Source of the DNA: an uncultured Chthoniobacterales bacterium
GTDB taxonomy: Bacteria; Verrucomicrobiota; Verrucomicrobiia; Chthoniobacterales; UBA10450
Reading direction: 5' to 3'
DNA length: 8,951 bases
Assembly: GCA_955652255.1 (NCBI GenBank)
Contig: CATPAW010000072.1
Span: 1 to 8,951 of the forward strand
The notes below the pieces were generated by a model. It did not search any database. It worked only from the letters and a program-made list of their open reading frames with translations, and had not been told where the DNA came from. How positions within the stretch are numbered: position 1 is the stretch's first letter; every line of letters starts with the position of its first letter. Shown here piece by piece: positions 1 to 7,037 of this stretch. The translations under genes and the position numbers were made by a program.

Positions 1-489
1 GAAAACGAATTGTCGATGTTACAAGCCGGTCAAAAAATCGCGGTCACGGCGAAATCTTATCCCGGCGAAAACTTCGACGGCACGATCAGCCTGATCAATC
101 CGTTTCTCGACGAAACGAAACGCACCGCCAAAGTGCGCATCGATATTCCGAACGCGGATTTCAAGCTGCGGCCCGGCATGTACGTCAATGCCGAACTCGC
201 CATGAATATGGGTGAGGCGTTGACTGTTCCCGTGAGTGCCGTCATGCCGACCGGCACACGCAACGTCGTCTTCGTCGATAAAGGCGGAGGGAAATTGGAG
301 CCGCGCATCGTCCAACTCGGAGCGAAATACGGCGACATCTATGAAGTCCAAAGCGGGCTGCAAGAAAACGAGCGCGTCATCGCGAGCGCGAACTTTTTGA
401 TCGATGCCGAATCAAAAGTGCAAGGCGCGCTGAAGGACTTTGAGCAAGAAAAGCCGGAGGAAGCGGCCGCGTCGCGGGCGAAGCCATGA
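1..489 (+). CDS. cusB: CusB-type RND efflux periplasmic adaptor, 3' part (5' truncated)
   Basis: This is the C-terminal 162 residues of a membrane fusion protein that would link an RND pump to an outer-membrane channel in the periplasm. The frame is open from base 1, so the real start lies upstream; the TTG at 10 and ATG at 16 are internal codons. The visible part holds the beta-barrel domain, with family features such as PGENFDGTI, the TKRTAKVRI stretch and LRPGMYVNAEL, and then the membrane-proximal domain, with VPVSAVMPTG, VFVDKGGG, GLQENERV and FLIDAES. This order is typical of CusB/CzcB-like adaptors. The N-terminal signal, hairpin and lipoyl domains are outside the window. The stop overlaps the pump start by ATGA (486-489), which indicates coupled translation. 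Family assignment is confident. The copper/silver label is borrowed from the downstream pump. Confidence 0.9.
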   Translation, partial: ENELSMLQAGQKIAVTAKSYPGENFDGTISLINPFLDETKRTAKVRIDIPNADFKLRPGMYVNAELAMNMGEALTVPVSAVMPTGTRNVVFVDKGGGKLEPRIVQLGAKYGDIYEVQSGLQENERVIASANFLIDAESKVQGALKDFEQEKPEEAAASRAKP

Positions 490-3400
490 CCGAAACAGAG
501 CCAACCTCGCAGGACGAAAAGGCACCGACTCCGGGACGCGACACGTTCATTGAGCGCATGATCGAGACGAGCGCGAGAAATAAGTTTCTCGTTTTCATCT
601 TCGTTATCTTCGCTGTCACAGCAGGACTCTATGGACTGATCCATACGCCGCTCGATGCCATTCCCGATCTGAGCGACGTGCAGGTGATCGTTTATACCGA
701 TTGGGAAGGGCGCTCGCCTGATCTTGTCGAAGACCAGATCACCTATCCGATTTCATCACGATTTATCTCCGCGCCGAAAGTGAAGTTCGTGCGCGGTGAA
801 TCGATGTTTGGAAAGTCGTTCATCTACGTCATCTTTGAGGACGGGACCGACATCTACTGGGCGCGTTCGCGCGTGATCGAATATTTGAATTCGGTCCGCG
901 GTTCGCTACCCGAAGGCGTCAATCCCGTGATCGGCCCCGACGCGACCGGCGTCGGGTGGGTTTACGAATACGCGCTCGTTGACGACACGGGTAAACACGA
1001 TCTCGCGGAGCTGCGCTCAATCCAGGATTGGAATCTCCGTTATGCGCTTTCGTCGGTGAAGGGTGTGTCCGAAGTCGCGCCGGTTGGGGGGTTCGTTAAG
1101 CAATACCAGGTCGATCTCGATCCGAATGCGCTTGTCGCCTACAACATTCCGCTGAGCGAAGTCGTTAACGCGATCAAAATGAGCAACGCCGATGTCGGCG
1201 GTCGCGTGTTCGAAGTGGCGACGACCGAGTATTTCATTCGCGGTCGCGGCTACATTAAAAGCGTCGCAGACATCGAGAACATCGTTCTCAAGGTCAATAA
1301 CGGGACGCCGGTCTATGTAAAAAATATCGCTACCGTCCACCTCGGTGGCGACATTCGGCGCGGCGTCGCGGAACTGGACGGCAAAGGCGAAGTCGTCGGT
1401 GGAATCGTGGTGATGCGTTACGGCGAAAACGCGCTCAACGTCATCGACGGCGTCAAAAAGAAAATCGAGGAGATCAAATCGTCCTTGCCGGAAGGCGTGC
1501 GCATCGTCCCGACTTATGATCGCAGCGATTTAATCAAGCGCGCAATCTCGACACTTCGGGAAAAGCTGATCGAAGAAAGTATTGTCGTCGCGCTCGTCTG
1601 CATCGTCTTCCTCTGGCACGTCCGATCGTCGCTCGTCGCGATCATCACGCTGCCCATCGCCATCATTCTCTCGTTCATCCCGATGTGGTGGATGAATCTC
1701 ACTTCCAACATCATGTCGCTAGGCGGCATCGCCATCGCCATCGGCGCGATGGTCGATTCGGCGATCATCATGATCGAGAACGCTCATAAGGCGCTTGAGC
1801 AGTTTCGAGAAGAACATGGCCGGGAACCGAACAACACTGAGCGGGCGAGAGTGATCATCACGGCGGCCAAATCTGTCGGCCGTTCGCTCTTCTTCGCGCT
1901 GCTCGTTATCACCGTCAGCTTCATACCAGTCTTTTCTCTCACCGCACAGGAAGGCCGTTTGTTCAAGCCGCTGGCATTTACGAAGACGTTCTCGATGTTC
2001 TTCGCGTCGTTTCTCGGCGTAACACTCGTGCCCGTGTTGATGACGCTGCTCATCCGCGGCAAGATCGCGCCCGAAATCAAGAATCCCGTGAACCGATTTT
2101 TGATTGGGGCGTATCAACCATTCGTCAATTTCGTGCTGCGATATCGCGTGTTCACGCTGATATGCGCGCTCGTTATTCTTCTTCTCACCATTTTCCCGTT
2201 CAAGCGGCTCGGCAGCGAATTCATGCCGCCACTGAACGAAGGCACATTGCTTTACATGCCAACGGCAGTGCCGGGCATATCGATCGCCGAAGCGACCAAA
2301 ATTCTTCAGATTCAAGATCGACAACTGAAAAAGATTCCTGAGGCGGTAACCGTATTCGGCAAAGCGGGGCAGGCCGAAACGCCAACCGACCCGGCGCCAT
2401 TGTCGATGTTCGAGACGATTGTTGCGCTCAAACCACCCGATCAATGGCGCAAGGGAATGACGTGGGACAAGCTGCTCGCCGAAGTTAACGCTAACATCAA
2501 AACGCCCGGCATGGCGAACATTTTCTGGATGCCGATCCAGACGCGGACAGAAATGCTCACCTCCGGTTTTCGTACCGTGCTTGGAGTGAAAGTTTTCGGC
2601 CCTGATCTCGGAGAAATCCAAAAGCTCGCGGTGCAGATTGAGAAAGAGCTTTCCAGTCTTCCGAATACGCGCAGCGTGTTCGCCGAACGCACAGTGGGCG
2701 GTTATTTCCTCGACTTCGTTGTCAACCGTGAATCGGCAGCACGTTACGGTCTTAAAGTCGGCGACGTAAACGACATCATTGAGTCTGCCATCGGCGGGAA
2801 AAATATCACGACCACAGTGGAAGGTCGCGAGCGTTATCCAGTCAACGCTCGCTACGCGCGTGATTTCCGGCAGGACCTCGACGCGCTCAAGCGCGTGCTC
2901 GTTGCGACTCCAACCGGCGCGCAAGTACCGATCTCGCTTTTGGCCGACATTAAATACAAAACAGGTCCGCCATCCGTGCGCAGCGAAAATGGCAAGCTCG
3001 TTGGGTTCGTCTTTGTCGATATCACGACGAGCGACATCGACGGGTATGTGCGCAAGGCGTCACAACAGGTCGGCCAGCGCATTCAATATCCGCCCGGGTA
3101 TTACATTGAGTGGGCGGGACAGTTTCAATATCTGCAAGCCGCCAAAGCACGGCTCAAGATCGTTATCCCGTTCACGCTCTTGATCATTTTTGTCCTCATC
3201 TACATCAACACGCGATCAGTCGTGAAAACGGCAATCGTGTTGTTGGCCGTTCCGTTCTCGTTAGTTGGCGCGTTCTGGCTCCTTTATTTGCTCGGCTACA
3301 ATATGAGTGTCGCCGTCTGGGTCGGCCTGATCGCGCTCGCTGGTCTCGATGCCGAAACCGGCGTGGTCATGCTGCTCTATCTCGATCATGCATGGGAAAA

Positions 3401-4163
3401 GTTCAAAGCCGAGGGGCGGATGAACACGATGAAGGATCTGCACGACGCCGTTATCGAAGGCGCTGTCGGACGCGTTCGACCCAAAATCATGACTGTCTGC
3501 GCAATCCTATTCGGATTGCTGCCGATCATGTGGTCACCGGTCACACAAGCGGGCGCCGATGTGATGAAGCGTATCGCGACGCCAATGATCGGCGGCGTGA
3601 TTACTTCAGCCGTCCTCGAATTGTTGATCTATCCAGTAATTTACGTGCTCTGGAGAAAGCGAAGCTTGAAAGAGCAGGAGGAAGACGAAACACCGTTGGT
3701 TCCGCCAGCGCTCGTACCATCCGAAAAAGTTCGTCGCCGCATGCCGAGGATCATCGTGACGGTTCTCATCGCCGCGGCGCTTATCTACGGCGCAAATTTC
3801 GCATGGCACAAATTCACGCGCCGAAACATGACCGGCACACCTTTCGCTACCCGGACCGTGAACGACCTCACCGTCAAACTGTTCGTACCTGGAGGACAGC
3901 TCAAAAACGGCGACAACGATGTAATGATCGAATTTCATGATTCGAGCGGGAACCTCGTGGATGTCGGCACCGTCAAGTTTGAGGCCGCTATGAATATGAC
4001 CGGAATGCAGATGCACGGAGGCGCGAACATCCAATCGGCCGGGTCACCCGGTCGTTATCGCGCGAAGATTAAACTGGGAATGTCAGGAGATTGGACAGCC
4101 AAGCTTTCTTACGAAGGTCCGCACGGCAAAGGCGAGCAAAGCTTTTCGGTGTCTGCAAAATGA
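486..4163 (+). CDS. cusA: CusA-type Cu(I)/Ag(I) RND efflux pump with C-terminal YtkA/FixH-like domain
   Basis: This 1225-residue inner-membrane RND permease uses the proton gradient to export metal through a CusCBA-type tripartite complex. TM1 lies near residues 33-51, followed by the family signature DLSDVQVIVYTDW. The proton-relay residues correspond to D424 (in GAMVDSA), E957 (in GLDAETGV) and K1000 (in RPKIMTV). The metal-site methionine triad of E. coli CusA (M573, M623, M672) matches M591, M641 and M690 with identical 50- and 49-residue spacing, which favours Cu(I)/Ag(I) over Zn/Co. E. coli CusA is about 1047 residues. Here TM12 is followed by a charged linker, an extra helix near 1087-1106 and a periplasmic domain from about 1115 to 1225. 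That domain carries a Met-rich AAMNMTGMQMHGG segment (1167-1179) and the YtkA/FixH-like pattern SPGRYRAKIKLGMSGDW. The start overlaps cusB by ATGA. Confidence 0.95.
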   Translation: MTETEPTSQDEKAPTPGRDTFIERMIETSARNKFLVFIFVIFAVTAGLYGLIHTPLDAIPDLSDVQVIVYTDWEGRSPDLVEDQITYPISSRFISAPKVKFVRGESMFGKSFIYVIFEDGTDIYWARSRVIEYLNSVRGSLPEGVNPVIGPDATGVGWVYEYALVDDTGKHDLAELRSIQDWNLRYALSSVKGVSEVAPVGGFVKQYQVDLDPNALVAYNIPLSEVVNAIKMSNADVGGRVFEVATTEYFIRGRGYIKSVADIENIVLKVNNGTPVYVKNIATVHLGGDIRRGVAELDGKGEVVGGIVVMRYGENALNVIDGVKKKIEEIKSSLPEGVRIVPTYDRSDLIKRAISTLREKLIEESIVVALVCIVFLWHVRSSLVAIITLPIAIILSFIPMWWMNLTSNIMSLGGIAIAIGAMVDSAIIMIENAHKALEQFREEHGREPNNTERARVIITAAKSVGRSLFFALLVITVSFIPVFSLTAQEGRLFKPLAFTKTFSMFFASFLGVTLVPVLMTLLIRGKIAPEIKNPVNRFLIGAYQPFVNFVLRYRVFTLICALVILLLTIFPFKRLGSEFMPPLNEGTLLYMPTAVPGISIAEATKILQIQDRQLKKIPEAVTVFGKAGQAETPTDPAPLSMFETIVALKPPDQWRKGMTWDKLLAEVNANIKTPGMANIFWMPIQTRTEMLTSGFRTVLGVKVFGPDLGEIQKLAVQIEKELSSLPNTRSVFAERTVGGYFLDFVVNRESAARYGLKVGDVNDIIESAIGGKNITTTVEGRERYPVNARYARDFRQDLDALKRVLVATPTGAQVPISLLADIKYKTGPPSVRSENGKLVGFVFVDITTSDIDGYVRKASQQVGQRIQYPPGYYIEWAGQFQYLQAAKARLKIVIPFTLLIIFVLIYINTRSVVKTAIVLLAVPFSLVGAFWLLYLLGYNMSVAVWVGLIALAGLDAETGVVMLLYLDHAWEKFKAEGRMNTMKDLHDAVIEGAVGRVRPKIMTVCAILFGLLPIMWSPVTQAGADVMKRIATPMIGGVITSAVLELLIYPVIYVLWRKRSLKEQEEDETPLVPPALVPSEKVRRRMPRIIVTVLIAAALIYGANFAWHKFTRRNMTGTPFATRTVNDLTVKLFVPGGQLKNGDNDVMIEFHDSSGNLVDVGTVKFEAAMNMTGMQMHGGANIQSAGSPGRYRAKIKLGMSGDWTAKLSYEGPHGKGEQSFSVSAK

Positions 4164-4237
4164 ACTGGTCGAGCAAGAATTTTCGAAACCACGAGTGCGG
4201 TTCTGTGAAGAAACAAGAAACAAAAAGTAGAAACTAA
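4160..4237 (+). CDS. possible 25-codon bridging ORF between cusA and the lipoprotein gene
   Basis: The start ATG overlaps the cusA stop as ATGA (4160-4163), and the TAA stop shares its last base with the next start as TAATG (4235-4239). The encoded peptide is short and basic (it begins MNWSSKNFRN), with one Cys and no recognised domain. It has no ribosome-binding site of its own, so it could only be translated by re-initiating ribosomes leaving cusA. Its role, if any, would be to carry ribosomes across the 73-base gap to the lipoprotein gene. An overlap plus 25 open codons can arise by chance, so this is listed as a candidate only. Confidence 0.2.
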   Translation: MNWSSKNFRNHECGSVKKQETKSRN

Positions 4238-4365
4238 TGAAAATAAAACTCACCTGCATCCTCATCGCAGTTCTGGCGCTCGCGATGGTGCCGGGATGCG
4301 CAACTGACAGTCAGCAGAGGGATTGTCCTCCAAGTCAGGCATGTCCTCCGAGTCAGTGCAAATAA
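4237..4365 (+). CDS. small Cys-rich lipoprotein, 42 aa
   Basis: This ORF encodes 42 residues. The N-terminus has lysines at 2 and 4 and a hydrophobic core (residues 5-18), ending in a lipobox-like VPGC with the acceptor cysteine at C21. This suggests export and lipid attachment. The predicted mature peptide is only 22 residues and contains the unit CPPSQ twice (30-34 and 36-40), then a final Cys at 41, giving three thiols besides the lipidated one. The proline at -2 of the lipobox is unusual. The gene sits directly after the cusA pump and before the DUF3347 genes, so a role as a small envelope metal ligand is plausible but inferred. No Shine-Dalgarno sequence precedes it. I do not recognise a named family. 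Confidence 0.6.
   Translation: MKIKLTCILIAVLALAMVPGCATDSQQRDCPPSQACPPSQCK
4324..4356 (+). repeat. 15-base tandem repeat encoding CPPSQ twice
   Basis: Two copies of TGTCCTCCRAGTCAG (4324-4338 and 4342-4356) are separated by one GCA codon and differ only at a third codon position. They form most of the mature part of the small lipoprotein, so the metal-ligand-like segment probably grew by recent duplication. Confidence 0.85.
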
Positions 4366-4474
4366 TCAAATCGGCACAGGGCGTGAGAGTAGCCGGACAA
4401 ATATCTGAAATCGCCCAGCGAAATAACACCAAGTTGTCCATCCGTCCCAACTTCAAGTTCAACACTAAACAATA

Positions 4475-4505
4475 AGAAACAAACCCCGATATGAAAACCA
4501 AACTA
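4475..4505 (+). repeat. leader and start repeat, copy 1
   Basis: The leader AGAAACAAACC (4475-4485) and the first five codons ATGAAAACCAAACTA (4491-4505) recur before the third DUF3347 gene. This shows that duplication of that gene included its 5' untranslated region. The leader is A/C-rich and has no Shine-Dalgarno motif, so it may be an SD-independent initiation region. It could alternatively be kept only by common descent. Confidence 0.65.
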
Positions 4506-5039
4506 GTACCACTTCTAACTATCATTGCATTCGCCGTCGCTGTATTGGCGACCAATGCTCGCGCTGGCCATCGAACATTCCGCAAAGAGCAAAACGGCGC
4601 ATTGATGGAACCAGTGAAATCCATTTTCGAAAGTTATTTGAAAATCGAATCTGCACTGGCGAACGAGTCAACCGTCGGCATAGAAATCAACGCTTCAGCG
4701 ATTGCCAGCGCCGTGCGGGGCGATTCAATGAAGATGTTCCCTCCGCAAGTGGCCAAGCAAGCCGAAATCTTGGCCGGGACGAGGAACCTGTCTTCTGCGC
4801 GCGAAGCATTCAAGCCTCTCAGCAAATCGCTGATCCAGTACTTGGCCGATCACAACATCACGAGCGCGTATGTGGAAGTTTACTGCCCGATGACGAAGGC
4901 AAGCTGGATTCAAAAGGATAGGAAGATCAACAACCCCTACATGGGAGGTTCGATGTGGAGTTGCGGAACGATCAAGCAGAAACGACGCGCATCGCGATCC
5001 GACGGCTGGCTGACTGATGATGAGTTGAAGCACGTATGA
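4491..5039 (+). CDS. exported DUF3347-like metal-island protein, paralogue A
   Basis: This 182-residue protein has a Sec signal peptide (1-25, cleavage after NARA), so it is probably periplasmic. The rest matches the pattern of DUF3347, a domain also found at the C-terminus of some CusB-like adaptors. There is a helical first half (MEPVKSIFESYLKIESAL), then REAFKPLSKSLIQYL, then the signature YCPM (131-134), W near 139, INNPYMGGSM (146-155) and a final SCG with C158. The conserved Cys and Met residues of CPM and CG are candidate Cu(I)/Ag(I) ligands; this is an inference, since the domain's biochemistry is not established as far as I know. The polar tail after residue 163 is longer than in paralogue C. 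It is close kin to the protein at 5663-6202. Its stop overlaps the next start by ATGA (5036-5039). Confidence 0.85.
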   Translation: MKTKLVPLLTIIAFAVAVLATNARAGHRTFRKEQNGALMEPVKSIFESYLKIESALANESTVGIEINASAIASAVRGDSMKMFPPQVAKQAEILAGTRNLSSAREAFKPLSKSLIQYLADHNITSAYVEVYCPMTKASWIQKDRKINNPYMGGSMWSCGTIKQKRRASRSDGWLTDDELKHV

Positions 5040-5635
5040 AAAAGCGGCGCCCGCGCGAACGGCCAAACACCGCCACGCTACTTAAGGAGATTCGGTCGGC
5101 AGCTACGCTCGATCGGCGGCGGCTCAAGCTCATCTTCGGCGCTGCATTCCTGGCGGCAATCGCCCTCGCTGGATTGCTCATCTGGAGTTCGCTGCCCGTT
5201 AAACTTACGGAAGTAGATCGCGCTATGCTAAAGCAGTATGACTCGATTCGAGTAGCTCTGTCTCACGACGACCTAGCGTTAGCTGAAAAAGCGGCCGCCA
5301 CATTAGCCGATTCTTACCAAAAGAGGCGAGCAATCTTCGGAGCCGCTCAGGCGCTATCGAAAGCCGACTCGCTGGAAGCAGCTCGCGAGGCATTCAGCAC
5401 AATGAGCGCCGAAGCTGTGAGAATGGCGCGAGGTCACAAGGAATACTACGTCGTCGGCTGCTCGATGAATCAATGTCCTGCGCCCTGTGTGAACTGCCAA
5501 ATGTCGAGATTTAGTGACTGGGTGCAAACCGATCCGGCGATCGCGAACCCATTCATGGGGAAAGCGAGTCCGCACTGCGGAGTGATCAAACAACAGAGGC
5601 TCACGCAACAATTTAAAAGACCAGCTTCAACATAA
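5036..5635 (+). CDS. membrane-anchored, Cys-rich DUF3347-like protein, paralogue B
   Basis: This 199-residue protein has a very basic N-terminus (1-31) and then one hydrophobic helix (32-53), so it is predicted to be anchored with its C-terminal domain in the periplasm. The domain resembles the neighbours: MLKQYDSIRVAL, LEAAREAFSTMSAEAV, then W near 163, IANPFMG and HCG (180-182). The usual CPM motif is replaced by a cysteine-rich loop with C142, C147, C151 and C154 (spacing CX4CX3CX2C), flanked by methionines M144 and M156. This looks like a metal-binding site. It is much diverged from paralogues A and C, and it is translationally coupled to A by ATGA. Calling it DUF3347-like rests on motif order rather than a search. 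Confidence 0.7.
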   Translation: MKKRRPRERPNTATLLKEIRSAATLDRRRLKLIFGAAFLAAIALAGLLIWSSLPVKLTEVDRAMLKQYDSIRVALSHDDLALAEKAAATLADSYQKRRAIFGAAQALSKADSLEAAREAFSTMSAEAVRMARGHKEYYVVGCSMNQCPAPCVNCQMSRFSDWVQTDPAIANPFMGKASPHCGVIKQQRLTQQFKRPAST

Positions 5636-5647
5636 ACACCAAACCAT

Positions 5648-5677
5648 AGAAACAAACCACACATGAAAACCAAACTA
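5648..5677 (+). repeat. leader and start repeat, copy 2
   Basis: The leader AGAAACAAACC (5648-5658) and the coding start ATGAAAACCAAACTA (5663-5677) match copy 1 at 4475-4505. The spacer between leader and ATG is one base shorter than in copy 1 (4 bases against 5). No Shine-Dalgarno motif is present. Confidence 0.65.
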
Positions 5678-6202
5678 CTATTACCACTGCTAACTCTCAC
5701 GACACTGGCTCTCGCAGCCTTCGCGACCAACGCTCGCGCTGGCTGCTGCGAGCCGGAATGTCCGATGATGATGCAAACGGCCAACACCGACGAAAGCGGT
5801 GCTCTGATGGAACCCGTAAAATCGGTGTTGGATAATTACTTGAAGATTCAGTCTGCTCTGGCGAAGGATTCGATCGACGGCGTAGCTTCGAACGCTTCGG
5901 CAATTGCCAACGCCGTGCGCGGCGATTCGATGAAAATGCTTTCACCGCATGTGGCCGAACAAGCCGATGCTTTGGCTAAGGCGAAAGACTTGGCAAGCGC
6001 GCGCGAAGCATTCAAGCCGCTGAGCAAATCGCTCATCCAATATATGAATGATCACAACGTCTCTACATTCGTCGAAGTTTACTGCCCGATGGCGAAGGCG
6101 AGCTGGCTGCAAGCCGGCGACAAGATCGACAATCCCTATTTGGAAAGTTCGATGCGCGGCTGCGGTGAAATTCAGAACAAAACAAAGCAGAAGAGCAGCT
6201 AA
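5663..6202 (+). CDS. exported DUF3347-like metal-island protein, paralogue C
   Basis: This 179-residue protein has a signal peptide (1-26, cleavage after NARA) nearly identical to that of paralogue A. The mature protein begins with a Cys/Met cluster, GCCEPECPMMM, giving C28, C29 and C33 plus M35-M37; paralogue A lacks this cluster. The DUF3347-type domain follows: MEPVKSVLDNYLKIQSAL, RGDSMKM, REAFKPLSKSLIQYM, YCPM with C141 and M143, W near 147, IDNPYLESSM and GCG with C167. By eye it is about two thirds identical to paralogue A over the domain. It is probably a periplasmic Cu(I)/Ag(I)-binding partner of the CusBA pump; that function is inferred from ligands and neighbours. A 27-base A/C-rich leader separates it from paralogue B. 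Confidence 0.85.
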   Translation: MKTKLLLPLLTLTTLALAAFATNARAGCCEPECPMMMQTANTDESGALMEPVKSVLDNYLKIQSALAKDSIDGVASNASAIANAVRGDSMKMLSPHVAEQADALAKAKDLASAREAFKPLSKSLIQYMNDHNVSTFVEVYCPMAKASWLQAGDKIDNPYLESSMRGCGEIQNKTKQKSS

Positions 6203-6221
6203 ACGTTGCTGAACCATTCCT

Positions 6222-6437
6222 ATGAAGAAAACGAGTTTGGGATGGCTGTGGATGCTGCTCTGCTGTTTGGCGCCTCTTTTAGTGATCCTGGTGCTCGCAG
6301 TGGGCGGATGGAGTCGGAGCAGCCTGGTTTACATCATCGCGATTCTCGCCTGCCCGCTGAGCATGCTTTTCATGATGTTCTCCGGTCGCGGCTCCCATCG
6401 TTCCTCGCAAGATGAAGACGAACCTAAAGATCGCTGA
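6222..6437 (+). CDS. small two-helix membrane protein, DUF2933-like
   Basis: This 71-residue protein has two hydrophobic helices (about 8-29 and 34-54) and a charged, polar tail ending in DEDEPKDR. The helices carry CCLAP (14-18) and ACPLSMLFMM (43-52). This resembles the small DUF2933-type proteins often found beside RND metal pumps, where a Cys-Pro in each helix and a Met-rich end are typical. The function is not established. A role at the inner membrane in metal handling is inferred from the Cys/Met content and neighbours. The gene starts 19 bases after paralogue C stops, so it is probably in the same operon. The family call is by pattern only. Confidence 0.65.
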   Translation: MKKTSLGWLWMLLCCLAPLLVILVLAVGGWSRSSLVYIIAILACPLSMLFMMFSGRGSHRSSQDEDEPKDR

Positions 6438-6678
6438 CGCAGAAGCCCGGGAGTCCCGCGCGTTTACAGAGATGCGACCCGCGTGTGCACTCGACCGTTT
6501 ATCGCGCGAAGATCAAAACGCGGCGGGGCGGGCGATTCGACGGTCAGAGTTTCTTACCAAGGGGAGCGTCTTGGTCAGGCCAACCGCATCGGCCCGCTCC
6601 AGCGGTTAAGCATGCAGCTTTCAATGACATTCAATTTTCGAAGAACAAACCAACCAAACAAAAAAGGAAACCAACCGT
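6438..6678. other. 241-bp gap with no convincing gene
   Basis: The stretch separates the DUF2933-like gene from the copper-storage gene. Several short frames are open across it, but none has a leader, a signal or a recognisable family. The 3' end (about 6640-6678) is A/C-rich like the other leaders here and contains AAGGAAA (6664-6670), a weak ribosome-binding site 8 bases before the next ATG. A promoter for the copper-storage gene could lie here, but I see no clear -35/-10 pair or metal-regulator operator. Confidence 0.5.
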
Positions 6679-7026
6679 ATGTCAGACGTTCACAAACATC
6701 AGAGCCCGGAGATGCATGAGTGCATCCATAATTGCGAAAATTGCCGCGATGCCTGTCTTCACGCCATCCACGACTGCCTCAAGAAAGGCGGGAAACACGC
6801 AGACCACCACCACATCGGCCTGCTCATGGATTGCGCGCAAATCTGCAACACAGCACACGACTTCATGCTCCGGCATTCGCACCTGCACGGAGTCACGTGT
6901 GGCGCGTGCGCGGAAATTTGCGAAGCGTGCGCCAAGTCATGTGAAGAGATGGGAGATACGGAGTGCGCGGAGTTCTGCCGCGCGTGCGCCAAGACTTGCG
7001 GCGCGATGAGCAGCACGAAAGCTTAA
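6679..7026 (+). CDS. four-helix-bundle copper-storage protein (Csp-like, DUF326)
   Basis: This 115-residue protein has 16 cysteines and 14 histidines. The cysteines follow the CXXXC/CXXC spacing of Csp proteins: C15, C19, C22, C26, C33 on the first helix; C52, C56 on the second; C74, C77, C81, C84, C88 on the third; C96, C100, C103, C107 on the fourth. Proteins of this family bind many Cu(I) ions inside a four-helix bundle. No signal or twin-arginine peptide is visible, so it should stay in the cytoplasm like Csp3. A His-rich loop (HADHHH, 40-45) and HSHLH (66-70) could help capture or release copper at the bundle ends. A weak AAGGAAA motif precedes the ATG. It probably buffers copper that escapes the CusBA pump. 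Confidence 0.92.
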   Translation: MSDVHKHQSPEMHECIHNCENCRDACLHAIHDCLKKGGKHADHHHIGLLMDCAQICNTAHDFMLRHSHLHGVTCGACAEICEACAKSCEEMGDTECAEFCRACAKTCGAMSSTKA

Positions 7027-7037
7027 CCCAACAAGCG

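Noticed and set aside
1719..2924. 401-codon open frame on the minus strand inside cusA
   Set aside because: It is antisense to a well-supported pump gene, has no domain or leader, and its His/Arg/Glu-rich product is typical of a shadow of GC-biased coding sequence.
3110..3940. 276-codon plus-strand frame overlapping cusA
   Set aside because: It lies wholly inside the conserved pump sequence in another frame, and its Arg/His-rich product matches no family.
4164..4210. weak inverted repeat AACCAC / GCGGTT after cusA
   Set aside because: It is imperfect, short and lacks a T-run, so it does not support a terminator.
4341..4475. 44-codon plus-strand ORF between the lipoprotein and the first DUF3347 gene
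   Set aside because: It overlaps the lipoprotein gene, has no signal or known motif, and is not linked to the next start; about 40 open codons are unremarkable by chance.
6412..6609. 65-codon plus-strand ORF starting inside the DUF2933-like gene
   Set aside because: It overlaps the upstream gene by 26 bases, shows no recognisable domain, and its composition looks like non-coding GC-rich sequence.
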